64,000 nucleotides of DNA from an uncultured Dokdonia sp. (lineage in GTDB: Bacteria > Bacteroidota > Bacteroidia > Flavobacteriales > Flavobacteriaceae): positions 434,001 to 498,000 of the forward strand of contig NZ_CANLNH010000001.1 in the NCBI RefSeq assembly GCF_947492535.1. Reading direction: 5' to 3'. Positions within the stretch are counted from its first letter, which is position 1, and every line of letters starts with the position of its first letter. Below are positions 1-9,922 of this stretch, in pieces. The notes beneath the pieces were generated by a model, which saw nothing but the letters and a program-made list of their open reading frames with translations, was not told the origin of the DNA and did no database searches. The position numbers and the translations under genes were made by a program.

Positions 1-117
1 GCAACAGGATCAGCGACAGTCTTAATTGGAGGGAAACCTGCAGCAAGATTAGGCGATACCACAGTTCATGGAGGCATGATAGTAGCAGGAGAAGCAACGG
101 TTTTAATAGGAGGATAA
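1..117 (+). CDS. PAAR-domain spike-tip protein (5' truncated by window edge)
   Basis: Reading from base 1, an open frame of 38 codons ends in TAA at 115-117. It contains the PAAR signature (KPAARLGD followed by VHGG) and ends in a second TVLIGG turn, which is the repeat pattern of PAAR proteins. These proteins form the sharpened tip on the VgrG-like spike of contractile injection systems. Only the C-terminal part is visible. The stop lies 2 bp before the ATG of the gp25 gene, so the two are in one operon. The family call is strong; whether the full protein carries an effector extension cannot be seen here. Confidence 0.85.
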   Translation, partial: ATGSATVLIGGKPAARLGDTTVHGGMIVAGEATVLIGG

Positions 118-119
118 TT

Positions 120-530
120 ATGAAAATAGATAGAGATTTTTTAGGAAGAGGGTGGAGTTTTCCTCCTGAATTTAATAAGGCTCAAAAAGAGGTGACAATG
201 ACAACAGATGTAGAAGACATCAATAATAGTTTGATCATTTTGCTTTCTACTCGATTAGGAGAGCGTGTAATGCTTTCTGATTATGGGTGTGATCTGGAAG
301 AACTATTGTTCAAACCACTTACGCTTACACTAATAACACAAATAAAAGGAATTGTAGAAAGAGCGATACTTTACCATGAACCAAGAGTTGATATTTTAAA
401 TATTGATATAGAAGGGTCTAATGAACTAGAAGGAGAAGTGTTAATAGCTGTTGAGTACTTAGTCAGAAATACAAATACAAGAAGTAATATCGTCTTCCCT
501 TTCTATAAAGGAGAGGCAACAGAAATCTAA
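120..530 (+). CDS. gp25-like baseplate wedge protein
   Basis: The 136-residue protein has the size and signature of the T4 gp25 / GpW family. The diagnostic stretch is around residues 45-70, GERVMLSDYGCDLEELLFKP, where the family normally reads GERVMxPxFGxxLxxLxFEP. gp25 is the most conserved baseplate wedge component of contractile tails, T6SS and extracellular injection systems (eCIS), and its core is sheath-like. The ATG overlaps nothing but follows the PAAR stop by 2 bp, and the J-type baseplate gene starts 4 bp after its stop, which is the canonical PAAR-gp25-J order. No signal peptide is seen, as expected for a cytoplasmically assembled particle. Confidence 0.88.
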   Translation: MKIDRDFLGRGWSFPPEFNKAQKEVTMTTDVEDINNSLIILLSTRLGERVMLSDYGCDLEELLFKPLTLTLITQIKGIVERAILYHEPRVDILNIDIEGSNELEGEVLIAVEYLVRNTNTRSNIVFPFYKGEATEI

Positions 531-534
531 AAAC

Positions 535-3500
535 ATGAAGAAACAAATAGATACATTTTCACACTATAGCGACGGTAAATCACAATCGCAACGCTTTTTA
601 GAGACATTAGATCCTAAGAGTTTCAAACTTCATGATTTAAACATGGCAGATTGGTTGCTTTTTGCATACAATTTTGCAAAGCATGTGAACTACTTTGATA
701 AAGAAAATGACACAACTCCTGAAGGAAACTGGCAAGACTTTTTTAATTATTTTGATATTGATCAAGACAGTATTCCTAGAAGGGAGACTATTGCGTATAA
801 AAAATTAGAAAAGAATGTTTTAAAAACGCTTTCTGAATTTGAAAATGAAAGAACGCTTACACCACATTTAAGTCTTTTTGTATGTTTTATTAGATTATTA
901 GAGTTTTCTCAAGAAAAATTTAATAATCTCACAAAGAGACATCTTGACTTCTACTATGGAGAAATATTAAAAATAGAAAAGAAAGAGGCGGTTGCAGATA
1001 AAGCGTATATCATTTTTGAACTTGCTAAAAAAGCAATACAAGAAAAAATACCAGCAGGTACCGCATTAGATGGAGATAAAGACACTCAAGGTAAAAAAAG
1101 AGTATACAAAACAGATGAAGAGTTTGTTGCAAATCAAGCGAAGGTTGTTGCTTTAAAAAGTTTTTTGAATGATGAAAATAAGCAAGAACTTAAACTTGCT
1201 AGAAGAGCAGATTCCTTAGATGGTTTAGAAAAAGAGTTGCCAGAAGAAAGTAATTTTTGGTGGCCATTTGGATACAACTCTGACGAGGCTAATTATGAAG
1301 AATTACCAGATGCCAACTTAGGGTTTTCTATAGCTTCATCATTATTAAATCTAAAAGAAGGAAAAAGAAAAGTTACTGTAAAAATAGATTATGAAACTTC
1401 TTCAAGAGGTGTATTAGATTTTACAGCAAATGACTTTAGAAATACTATTGAAATTCAGTGTAGTGGGGAAGAAGAATGGTTGTCTGATATTACATTAAAG
1501 AATGTTACTAATGCCAATAAATCATTAACGCTTTCATTTGAATTAGCAAAAGATTTTCCTGCAGTTGTAAACTACAACCCAGAAGTGTTATTAGAAAGCT
1601 TTGATACAGAATTTCCAATTGCTCGATTTTTAATTAAAGGAAATAAAGGGTATGAATTATACCAAGCATTATCAGCAAAGGCAGTTAAAAATATAACCGT
1701 TTCTGTAGATGTAGAGGGAATAACAACCGCTATGATCGAGAATGATAACGGAACATTAAATGCAGAAAAGCCCTATTTTCCATTTACAGGACAACCTACT
1801 AGAGGTTCTAATTTTTACATTAAACATCCAGAAATTTTTTCTAAAAATTGGAATAATGTAAATGTTAAAATAAACTGGAAGAATACTCCAAATTCTATAA
1901 CAGATCATTATAAAGCTTATGTGTTTAATTCTGGAGATAACCTCTCACAACAGACTTTTAAAACAATAGCTCCAACAGCAAGATTAGAATCTAGTTCAGA
2001 AGTATCACCTTTATCACAAGCGTTTTCGTTAGCAACATCTCAAGCCACAGGATCAGTAGTAAATTCGGATGCTTATTTTAGAGCCAATGCTTTTCTATTA
2101 GATAGAAAAGAATGGAACTTGAAAAATGCAAATGTTGTATTATTCAATAAAACAACAGATGGCTACAATACTAATTTTACAATCACAAATACAACAAGTG
2201 ATGTAGGTACTGCAGAAGCAATACGATTATCTCTGAATCAAACAGCATTACAAGATGTATATCCTCAACTATATACATTGGCATTATTAGACTCTAATAC
2301 AAATACGACAGGAGATTCTGAAACATTAATTCCTAATGAGCCGTATATTCCTGAAGCGCAAGATATTGAGTTAAGTTATTCAGCGTCAGATGTGGCTTAT
2401 TCATACTTGTCAAAAAGTATAAGTGAAGGACCTTCGAAAAGTAAAGAAATAACGGTGTTTTGTGAAGATGTCTTTGGGCAATATGCAAAAACATCAAATT
2501 CTAAACAGTTGGTACCTGTATATGGTCCAGGTGGAGAATTTTATGTAGGATTAGAAGCAATGCCTAATCAAAGAATATCATTGCTTATTCAAACATTAGA
2601 AGGAAGTGAAAACCCTCTAGTTGAAACTTTTGAAGATCGCGAAAAAATAACTTGGGAAGTACTCTCAGGGAATGCATGGAGAAATTTGTCAGAATATATT
2701 CTAGAAGACAATACCAATAATTTCTTACGATCAGGAATTGTAAAATTTGATATTCCTAGAGATGTAGATGTAAATAATACCCGTCTTCCTAAAGATCTTA
2801 TTTGGATAAAGGCGAGTATGAAGAGAAGTTATGATGCCGTGTGTAGAGTGCAAGGAGTTTTTGCACAAGCAGCTTTAGTAACATTTGAAAATAATGAGAA
2901 TGACGTATCTCATTTAGAAACAGGACTAGCCGCAGAAACTATTAGTAAACTTATTACTAGGATTCCTAAAATTAAATCTGTAACCCAAAATTACAACTCA
3001 TTTGGAGGTGTATATGAAGAGTCAGATGAGCAATATTACAGAAGAATTAGTGAGCGTTTAAGACATAAAAATAGAGCTATTACTTCATGGGATTATGAAC
3101 AACTTGTTTTAGAAAACTTCCCAGAAGTGTTTAAAGTGAAATGTTTAAATCATACTTCTGAAGACTCTTTTATGTCGCCTGGTAATGTAACACTAGTTGT
3201 TGTACCAGATACGAGAAATAAAAATGCTTTTGATATTTATCAACCTAGAGTGAGTAGAAATAGTTTGACGACCATAAAAGAGTATGTAAATAGTTTAAAC
3301 ACAGCACATGTAAATGCTTCAGTAATGAATCCTAATTATCAAGAGGTAGAGGTGTCTATAGCTGTAAAATTCTTTGAGCAATTTGATGAAGAATTTTACA
3401 AAAAGCAATTGGATGAAGACATTAAAAAATACATTTCTCCTTGGGCTTTTGAAGCAGATCGTTCTGTTGTTTTTGATGTGTCTTTAAACACAAATCTCAT

Positions 3501-3750
3501 GTTAAACTACGTGGAGCATTTACACTATGTAGATTACATAGACAACATTGCTGTATATGTAGATGGGGTATTACAAAGTAGCGCTTCGATAACGGCAGAT
3601 CCTAAATCTATTTTAGTATCAGCAAAACAACATCAAGTAGTTATTACTCAGAAAGTTTGTGCTAGTACCGATAGTTTTCAAAGGACAGGTGAAAATAGTG
3701 AGGCTATGAGTCCACCAGAAAATCCAAATCCACCAACTGTAGGTTTATAA
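535..3750 (+). CDS. Baseplate J/gp6-like wedge protein
   Basis: This is a 1071-residue protein. The C-terminal third is typical of baseplate protein J: a stretch near residues 880-930 with VTLVVVPDTR, then QPRVSRNSLTTIKEYV, followed by beta-strand-rich sequence around VEVSIAVKFF and a domain ending in VYVDGVLQ. The N-terminal two thirds are an extension much longer than phage J (about 300 residues) but common in Bacteroidetes injection systems (Afp11-like). It would form the baseplate wedge ring that triggers sheath contraction. It starts 4 bp after gp25 and is followed by an 87-bp spacer carrying a perfect copy of the 14-bp palindrome. The last 20 residues are Pro/Asn rich. Orthology with Afp11 specifically is inferred from order and size. 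Confidence 0.8.
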   Translation: MKKQIDTFSHYSDGKSQSQRFLETLDPKSFKLHDLNMADWLLFAYNFAKHVNYFDKENDTTPEGNWQDFFNYFDIDQDSIPRRETIAYKKLEKNVLKTLSEFENERTLTPHLSLFVCFIRLLEFSQEKFNNLTKRHLDFYYGEILKIEKKEAVADKAYIIFELAKKAIQEKIPAGTALDGDKDTQGKKRVYKTDEEFVANQAKVVALKSFLNDENKQELKLARRADSLDGLEKELPEESNFWWPFGYNSDEANYEELPDANLGFSIASSLLNLKEGKRKVTVKIDYETSSRGVLDFTANDFRNTIEIQCSGEEEWLSDITLKNVTNANKSLTLSFELAKDFPAVVNYNPEVLLESFDTEFPIARFLIKGNKGYELYQALSAKAVKNITVSVDVEGITTAMIENDNGTLNAEKPYFPFTGQPTRGSNFYIKHPEIFSKNWNNVNVKINWKNTPNSITDHYKAYVFNSGDNLSQQTFKTIAPTARLESSSEVSPLSQAFSLATSQATGSVVNSDAYFRANAFLLDRKEWNLKNANVVLFNKTTDGYNTNFTITNTTSDVGTAEAIRLSLNQTALQDVYPQLYTLALLDSNTNTTGDSETLIPNEPYIPEAQDIELSYSASDVAYSYLSKSISEGPSKSKEITVFCEDVFGQYAKTSNSKQLVPVYGPGGEFYVGLEAMPNQRISLLIQTLEGSENPLVETFEDREKITWEVLSGNAWRNLSEYILEDNTNNFLRSGIVKFDIPRDVDVNNTRLPKDLIWIKASMKRSYDAVCRVQGVFAQAALVTFENNENDVSHLETGLAAETISKLITRIPKIKSVTQNYNSFGGVYEESDEQYYRRISERLRHKNRAITSWDYEQLVLENFPEVFKVKCLNHTSEDSFMSPGNVTLVVVPDTRNKNAFDIYQPRVSRNSLTTIKEYVNSLNTAHVNASVMNPNYQEVEVSIAVKFFEQFDEEFYKKQLDEDIKKYISPWAFEADRSVVFDVSLNTNLMLNYVEHLHYVDYIDNIAVYVDGVLQSSASITADPKSILVSAKQHQVVITQKVCASTDSFQRTGENSEAMSPPENPNPPTVGL

Positions 3751-3759
3751 GGCGTTTAC

Positions 3760-3773
3760 GCTTTCGCGAAAGC
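3760..3773. repeat. 14-bp iterated palindrome, copy 1
   Basis: Perfect GCTTTCGCGAAAGC in the spacer between the two large baseplate genes. It is one of nine perfect copies in the window. Confidence 0.9.
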
Positions 3774-3837
3774 AAAAAAAATATTAATTAAAAAGTACAT
3801 GTCATCTTGGTTTTGTACTTAGAAAAAACATAAATAA

Positions 3838-6609
3838 ATGTTAGAAAATCAGCATATCAGTATACCTAAAAAAGTTGAGACTCAAGATGATTTGGATTTT
3901 CAATTTTTGAGAAGAACAGGTATTAATTATATAGAGCAATTAGGAAGTAAACTTTGGACTGATTTTAATTCTCATGATTCAGGTATCACAATATTAGAAG
4001 TATTAAGTTATGCCATAACTGATCTAGGTATGAGAATGAATCTGGATACCGCAGATATCTTAGCATCAAATGAAGCAACAAAAGGTATACAAGATCAATT
4101 TATCAAAGCTTCAGAGATTTTACCTGCCAAACCTTTAACACAAATAGATTATAGAAAGTTAATCATAGATATTGGAGATGGCTCAATGGGTGAAAAGCTC
4201 GTGAAAAATTGCTGGATCATGCCTAGAGAGCAAACGCTATATGTAGACTGTAAAACGGGCGATATCGCTTTTGATAGTGCAGAATTACAGACAGATAAGT
4301 TGCAGATTTTTAATGTAAAAGGACTTTACGATATCTTAATTGATTATAATGATGAGATAGATGATTGTGGGAGGTCTACAGTGTTATCAGAAACATTAAA
4401 TCGATTTCATGATAATAGGAACTTGTGTGAAGATCTAATAGAGATTAAAGAAGTGCCTACTCAAAATATTGCGGTATGTACAAGAATTGAAGTAGAAAAT
4501 AATGCAGATGAAGAATGGGTACATGCAAATGTTTTAAAAGTAATCAATAACTATCTAGCACCAGATATTAATTTCTATTCTTTAAATCAATTATTAGAAC
4601 AGGGATATGCTACAGATGAAATATTTGAAGGTCCTATTCTGGATAATGGATTTATAAAGACAGAAGAATTATTGAATAGTCAATTACGTAGAGAAGTACG
4701 GGTTTCTGATCTTATTAAAGAAATTATGTCTGTAGAGGGTGTAAAAGTCATTAATGAAATTTCTATTAATAATTGTGATGGAAAAGTAAATCTAGATGAT
4801 TGGGTGATATGTGTAGATTATGGGAAGAAACCTGTATTATGCGATTTAAGCTCTTTTAGTTATAGTAAAGGAACATTGCCTTTAAATATTAATGATGCAC
4901 AAGTAAAAGCTTTTCAGCAACAAATTAGAGAAGAGGAAGCACTTGCTAGAGAAAATGCAAGACTTAATAAAGAATTAGTAGTACCACAAGGAACTGTTTT
5001 AAATATAGAAAACCATACGACCATACTTAATGATTTTCCAGACACGTATGGTGTAGGAGAGTCAGGTATTATAGGGAAATCCTCACCAGAAAGAGAAGCA
5101 TTAGCAAAACAACTAAAAGGATATCTATTATTCTTTGATAAAATGCTTGCTAGTTATTTTCAGCATTTAGGAAAAGTGAAAGAGTTGTTAAGTGTGAATG
5201 GTTCATTAAAGCGCACGTATTTTACACAAGCAATAAAAGGGGTAAAAGGATTTGACGAATTAGTAAATGATTATACAACTTCTGATGATGATCAACTTAC
5301 AGATGATCTTTACAAGGCATTAGATAATAGTGTAGAAAGAAGAAATCAAATTTTAGATCATCTTATCGCAAGGTTTTCAGAGCAATTTAATGAATATACC
5401 TTTTTAATGAAGACGCTATATGGAAGTGCTTCAGATGAGATTATTGTAAATAATAAAGAAGCATTTTTAGGAGCCTATAAAGACATTAGTGCAGAGAGAG
5501 GTTTAGGGTATAATTATTATGCACAACCAGATTCAGAATTATGGGATACTTCAAATATTTCGGGTGTACAGAAAAGAATAGCACGATTATTAGGAATACA
5601 AAATTATGATCGTAGATATGTGTCAGATTCACCCGTAGTGATTAATAGTGCGACAAGTACAGATGGAGATACCACGTATACTTGGAAAGTGAAAAATGCA
5701 ATTGGAAATATTGCACTCTCATCTGTAAATACAAAAGAACTAGAGTATGCTGCTTTACAAGAAATGTATGAAGCCGTTTTTCTTTCTATACAAATAGATA
5801 CGGAAGATCTTGACATTGCTTTTGAACAAACGTTAGAAGATGGAGATTTTGTAGGAAACTTAAAAATATGTGTATCTGGTTCAGGTAGATATTATTTCAA
5901 AGTAGTTAAAAGAGAAGTCGTAGATGGTGTTTCTACAGAAGAAGTAATAGCCGTTCATAATCCTACTTATATCACGGAGGAAGAATTAAAAGATGTTATT
6001 AGAACATTGATTGCTTACTTCAAGTTTGAGTTTTCAGAAGAAGGAATCTTTTTAGTAGAACATTTACTTCTAAAACCAAGAACGGCCCTTGATTATGAGC
6101 TTTTAGGTATAGGATGTATGGATGTAGATAGCAGTTTTATTGTAGCATCTGATGTCAAAACTGATGTTGAACCGGGGAGTGAAGAATTTATGACTTCTTG
6201 TGAAGAAGAGTGTGAAAAAGATGCGTTTGATCCGTATTCATATAGAGTAAGTATTGTGTTGCCAGGATATACGTTTCGTTTTTCTAATCCTGATTTCAGA
6301 AAATATGCTGAGACATTAATTAGAGAAGAACTTCCAGCACATGTATTAGCTAAAATTTGTTGGGTAGGAGATAGACAAGACGGTACCGCTGCCGCAAATG
6401 ATCTTTATGACTTTGAAAAAGTATACAGGAAATATCTAATAGATAAGTCAGGAGAAGATCTAGCGAGCTTAGCTGAAAGCACAAGAGGTCTTATAACAGC
6501 AATGAATAACTTAAATAATATATACCCTCCAGGAAGACTTCTAGATTGTGATCAAGATAGTAATGATGACTTGAATGGAAAAATAATCTTAGGGCAATCA
6601 AACATTTAA
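3838..6609 (+). CDS. Second large baseplate-associated protein (Afp12/gp7-like)
   Basis: The 923-residue protein opens with a motif typical of large tail baseplate proteins in Bacteroidetes: around residues 40-65 it reads LWTDFNSHDSGITILEVLSY followed by AITDLGMRM, where the family pattern is DYNxHDPGITxLExLxYAxTDLGxR. The middle contains a long helical region (about residues 350-385) and the C-terminal part ends in a compact domain with Cys-rich sequence near residue 790. By position after the J-type protein it corresponds to Afp12 or gp7 of other injection systems. No signal peptide is present. The ATG at 3838 gives the only sensible start. The structural role is well supported; the exact wedge position is inferred. 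Confidence 0.7.
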   Translation: MLENQHISIPKKVETQDDLDFQFLRRTGINYIEQLGSKLWTDFNSHDSGITILEVLSYAITDLGMRMNLDTADILASNEATKGIQDQFIKASEILPAKPLTQIDYRKLIIDIGDGSMGEKLVKNCWIMPREQTLYVDCKTGDIAFDSAELQTDKLQIFNVKGLYDILIDYNDEIDDCGRSTVLSETLNRFHDNRNLCEDLIEIKEVPTQNIAVCTRIEVENNADEEWVHANVLKVINNYLAPDINFYSLNQLLEQGYATDEIFEGPILDNGFIKTEELLNSQLRREVRVSDLIKEIMSVEGVKVINEISINNCDGKVNLDDWVICVDYGKKPVLCDLSSFSYSKGTLPLNINDAQVKAFQQQIREEEALARENARLNKELVVPQGTVLNIENHTTILNDFPDTYGVGESGIIGKSSPEREALAKQLKGYLLFFDKMLASYFQHLGKVKELLSVNGSLKRTYFTQAIKGVKGFDELVNDYTTSDDDQLTDDLYKALDNSVERRNQILDHLIARFSEQFNEYTFLMKTLYGSASDEIIVNNKEAFLGAYKDISAERGLGYNYYAQPDSELWDTSNISGVQKRIARLLGIQNYDRRYVSDSPVVINSATSTDGDTTYTWKVKNAIGNIALSSVNTKELEYAALQEMYEAVFLSIQIDTEDLDIAFEQTLEDGDFVGNLKICVSGSGRYYFKVVKREVVDGVSTEEVIAVHNPTYITEEELKDVIRTLIAYFKFEFSEEGIFLVEHLLLKPRTALDYELLGIGCMDVDSSFIVASDVKTDVEPGSEEFMTSCEEECEKDAFDPYSYRVSIVLPGYTFRFSNPDFRKYAETLIREELPAHVLAKICWVGDRQDGTAAANDLYDFEKVYRKYLIDKSGEDLASLAESTRGLITAMNNLNNIYPPGRLLDCDQDSNDDLNGKIILGQSNI

Positions 6610-6631
6610 AAGCGTTTAAAAAAAATAAAAG

Positions 6632-9600
6632 ATGAATACTAAATTAGATAATATAACAGCACAGTATAGAAAGTTCAATGAGAACCAGGCGCTTACAGAA
6701 GACCAGTTGAACGAATTTATAGACTATTTTGAAGATCAAGATCGCCTTTCTAGAACCCGACTTAGTGGTACAGGTATTGTTTGTGGATTTTCAACAACTC
6801 CATCATTTGGATTATCAGATCCTACCTTAAATGGATTAGGAATTAGTCAAGGGGCAGGAGTGACAACAGATGGAGACATTATTACTCTTAGAAACAATTT
6901 AAACGGTTCTAAAGAAGTGTCAATAGATTTTCCTGGGAAAGTATATACACATTACAGAGCGTATGGAGCTAATGATAAAATATTTAAATACTCTCATTTT
7001 ACGGAAGTAACGACTATTCTTGAATTAAGAAGTTCAAATGATATTCAAGATGATGAAGTAGGTTTTGTAGCATTAGATGAAGCTACTTTAGCAGGGAAAG
7101 TAGTACTTCTGTATTTAGATAGTTATGTAAATGAAGCAGGGGCTTGTGATACTGTAGATTGCGATAGTCAAGGTGACGAGCAAGTGTCAGAATTAAAGGT
7201 ATTATTAGTGAATACTTCTGAGGCTCAAAATATTATAGAAGGCAACACTCAAGATACTATTTATAATGTGCACAATGCTTTTGAAGTGCTTTACGATGCC
7301 TTACCAAATATAGAAGTTGCTAGAGCCTTTTTAACAGCAGATGTAACAACAAACGCAGGAGTAAGAACAAAGTTTGCAAGCGCGATTGAAAGAGATAATA
7401 TTCTTACAAATTTACGAACAGGGTTTTTATCAATTAGTTCAGCATTTAATATTGACTTAGGTGGATTGTCATTAGAAGAGGAATTAAACACTAATAATGG
7501 GTTGCTAAGTACAACAGGTACGGATTTTCAGTATCGTTATGATGTATTAAAGGACTTAGTAGCAACATATAATGAAATTAAAGGGTTGCTTTTACATTTG
7601 AAAGCTGAATGTTCACCTAGTATTTATTCATTTCCTAAACATCTTATGTTAGGTCCAGTAGGAGCTTCTCTAGAATTAGGAGAGAATACTATATATCGTC
7701 ATGATTTTTATAAATCTCCTATTCTTTCAGAAGAAGATGAGAATTATACAAGAGTAGTATTATTAGCAGAACGTTTTGTGCAAAAAGTTAGAAATTTCAG
7801 AAAGTTTATTGGGCCTGTAAGAATTACACCTTCTAAAAAAGATACTGATCTAGGAGAAAAAGCAGTTCCTTTCTATTACAATGTGACAGATGATTTATTA
7901 GAGACTTGGGATTATGAAAAATCAGAAAATGATAAAGAAGATCATAATTTAAGTTACCACAAAGGAAATTTAGCTGATGATGATTTTATTCAAAATCCTT
8001 TAAACTACACATTAGATGATAATAACTTCTTTAGAATAGAAGGTCATTTAGGACAATCGTATAAGATTGCGTATGAAAATATCAATGCGATTAAGACAAA
8101 ATACGGATTGCCATTTGATATTAAGACATTAATGTTGCGTAGAAAATCGGCAGATGTAATTAGTAGTGGTCCTATTCTTGGATTACCTACAAGAGAGATA
8201 CCAACGACAAGAATTTCAGCAGAGCCTACAGAAACCTTAGGTGATATACAAAAAGTCAGTGCAGATGTAGTAAATAATGAAGACCTTTTAAGGAGAGCAG
8301 AATCATTTCCTGAATTATCTCTAGATTCTGAAGCGACAAAAATTTCGGTTGCAGATTTAAGACAACAATTATTAGAAGTGTCAGAAGCTTTTGTAAGTAA
8401 CGCAGAAGTAGATCAGCAAGAGACATTACAAACGATTGCTAATCTAGATTATCAACTGAATTTATTAAATGAAGTTGAGGCTTTGACAAAACCACCATTA
8501 ACACAAGACGGAGGTGTTACCGTAGTAACACAAGATCCTAAAGAAGATGAAATAGAAAGTGAGTTGTTGAGTGATTTTATGGAAAGACACTCAGGGTTAG
8601 AGCACTTTGCTGGAGTAGAGCCAGGAGGAACATTTATTCTTCTACATGAATCGGAAGATAGTCCGCAAGTGATTGCTGATTTCTCATTACCATATTTATG
8701 TTGTGATAAAAAAGATCCTGTATTCTTAGTATTACCAGCAACACAACTTTGTGAAAATGATGCACCTATTCCAATGACAGTAATCCCACTAGATGGAGAG
8801 ATTAAAGCATTTGCCAATGGTGTAGCAATTTCAGGTATTGTAGCTCAAGGAGGACAAAGTGTATTCAATCCAAGCTTAGTGCCAGCAGCAAATCATGGAA
8901 GTCAAATTACATTTACGGTGAACGATGATCCAGTAGAAACAGTATTAACAGTAGTGCCTCAGTCACAAATAACTGTTGTAGCTGATAATATAGTATACGA
9001 TGATAATGCAGAAAGTGCAGAAGTAGATTTTGTAGTAACAGGTCATAATTCAAGTTATACCTATGAGTGGAACTTTGGTGATGGTAGTCCATTAGTTGCA
9101 ACTCAACCAGTAAAAGGTATTGTAAAGCATGTATACAACTTAGTAGTAGGACAAGAGGATATTTATAATCCAACTCTTACGATTACTAATGCAAATGGGT
9201 GTAGTACAATGGTAAGTATAGAACCTTTATCACTTAAACTTGTAATTAATAGAAATACACAAATACGTATTTATTTTGATTCATCAGGATCTATGAATTC
9301 TTCTCTAGCTCCTTTAACAACGATGAAAGACGGAATACTTAAGAATACATTATTGCCATTATATGATAATGATGTAGCAGCATATGAAGATAAGGTTAGA
9401 ATACGTAATTATTCAAATGAGAGAACATTTAATGTACTTAATTTAGAAGGAGAAGTTGCTCCAGAAGGTAATGTGATTGTATTAGTATTCCAAGATGAGG
9501 CTAGTCCTGTTTATCATTCAAGTTCTATTACACCAAGAAGAGGTCAATTTGATACAGATATAGCAACATTTAAGAGTAGATTATCGAATAATTTTGGAAC

Positions 9601-9904
9601 AGGAAATCCAAACTATTATAGAGGTATTGTATTCCAAGTAGATGGGAATGGAACATTTAAAACTTTAATGCAAGCCGTAGAAACGGGTAATCAATCTGAA
9701 TATGCATCAGTTAGTAATAATTTAATTACAGAAGTAGCAGATGGTCAAGTACAATTCCAATATGATATTGAAGATGGAGATACAGCTCAGGACTACTTTA
9801 ATATTATTAAAGCAGCGTTAGAGTCATTTGGATACGAAATACCTAATGCTACGTCACGAACTACTTTACCAGAAAGTCCGGCATCGCCTACTTCAACGCT
9901 ATAA
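6632..9904 (+). CDS. Large injection-system-associated protein with PKD and vWA domains
   Basis: This 1090-residue protein has no recognised N-terminal family. It shares its N-terminus (YRKF, then FNEF-like sequence and DYFEDQDRLS near residues 28-40) and a central block (GVEPGGTF and IADFSLPYLCC near residues 665-695) with the next gene, so the two are paralogues. A PKD-like domain lies at about 790-870 (EWNFGDGSP at 812-820). A von Willebrand A-type MIDAS motif, DSSGSM, is at 883-888 and the remaining 200 residues could form the vWA fold. PKD and vWA domains usually bind surfaces or metal-dependent ligands. No signal peptide is seen, so it probably acts on the assembled particle, for example as a fibre or target-binding part. 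This role is inference from operon position. Confidence 0.6.
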   Translation: MNTKLDNITAQYRKFNENQALTEDQLNEFIDYFEDQDRLSRTRLSGTGIVCGFSTTPSFGLSDPTLNGLGISQGAGVTTDGDIITLRNNLNGSKEVSIDFPGKVYTHYRAYGANDKIFKYSHFTEVTTILELRSSNDIQDDEVGFVALDEATLAGKVVLLYLDSYVNEAGACDTVDCDSQGDEQVSELKVLLVNTSEAQNIIEGNTQDTIYNVHNAFEVLYDALPNIEVARAFLTADVTTNAGVRTKFASAIERDNILTNLRTGFLSISSAFNIDLGGLSLEEELNTNNGLLSTTGTDFQYRYDVLKDLVATYNEIKGLLLHLKAECSPSIYSFPKHLMLGPVGASLELGENTIYRHDFYKSPILSEEDENYTRVVLLAERFVQKVRNFRKFIGPVRITPSKKDTDLGEKAVPFYYNVTDDLLETWDYEKSENDKEDHNLSYHKGNLADDDFIQNPLNYTLDDNNFFRIEGHLGQSYKIAYENINAIKTKYGLPFDIKTLMLRRKSADVISSGPILGLPTREIPTTRISAEPTETLGDIQKVSADVVNNEDLLRRAESFPELSLDSEATKISVADLRQQLLEVSEAFVSNAEVDQQETLQTIANLDYQLNLLNEVEALTKPPLTQDGGVTVVTQDPKEDEIESELLSDFMERHSGLEHFAGVEPGGTFILLHESEDSPQVIADFSLPYLCCDKKDPVFLVLPATQLCENDAPIPMTVIPLDGEIKAFANGVAISGIVAQGGQSVFNPSLVPAANHGSQITFTVNDDPVETVLTVVPQSQITVVADNIVYDDNAESAEVDFVVTGHNSSYTYEWNFGDGSPLVATQPVKGIVKHVYNLVVGQEDIYNPTLTITNANGCSTMVSIEPLSLKLVINRNTQIRIYFDSSGSMNSSLAPLTTMKDGILKNTLLPLYDNDVAAYEDKVRIRNYSNERTFNVLNLEGEVAPEGNVIVLVFQDEASPVYHSSSITPRRGQFDTDIATFKSRLSNNFGTGNPNYYRGIVFQVDGNGTFKTLMQAVETGNQSEYASVSNNLITEVADGQVQFQYDIEDGDTAQDYFNIIKAALESFGYEIPNATSRTTLPESPASPTSTL

Positions 9905-9922
9905 TTGCTAAAAAAATAAAAG

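Noticed and set aside
3760-3773. 14-bp palindrome as a ParB parS site
   Set aside because: The usual parS core is GTTTCACGTGAAAC-like with a CACGTG centre; the centre here is TCGCGA, and copies are scattered across the whole window.
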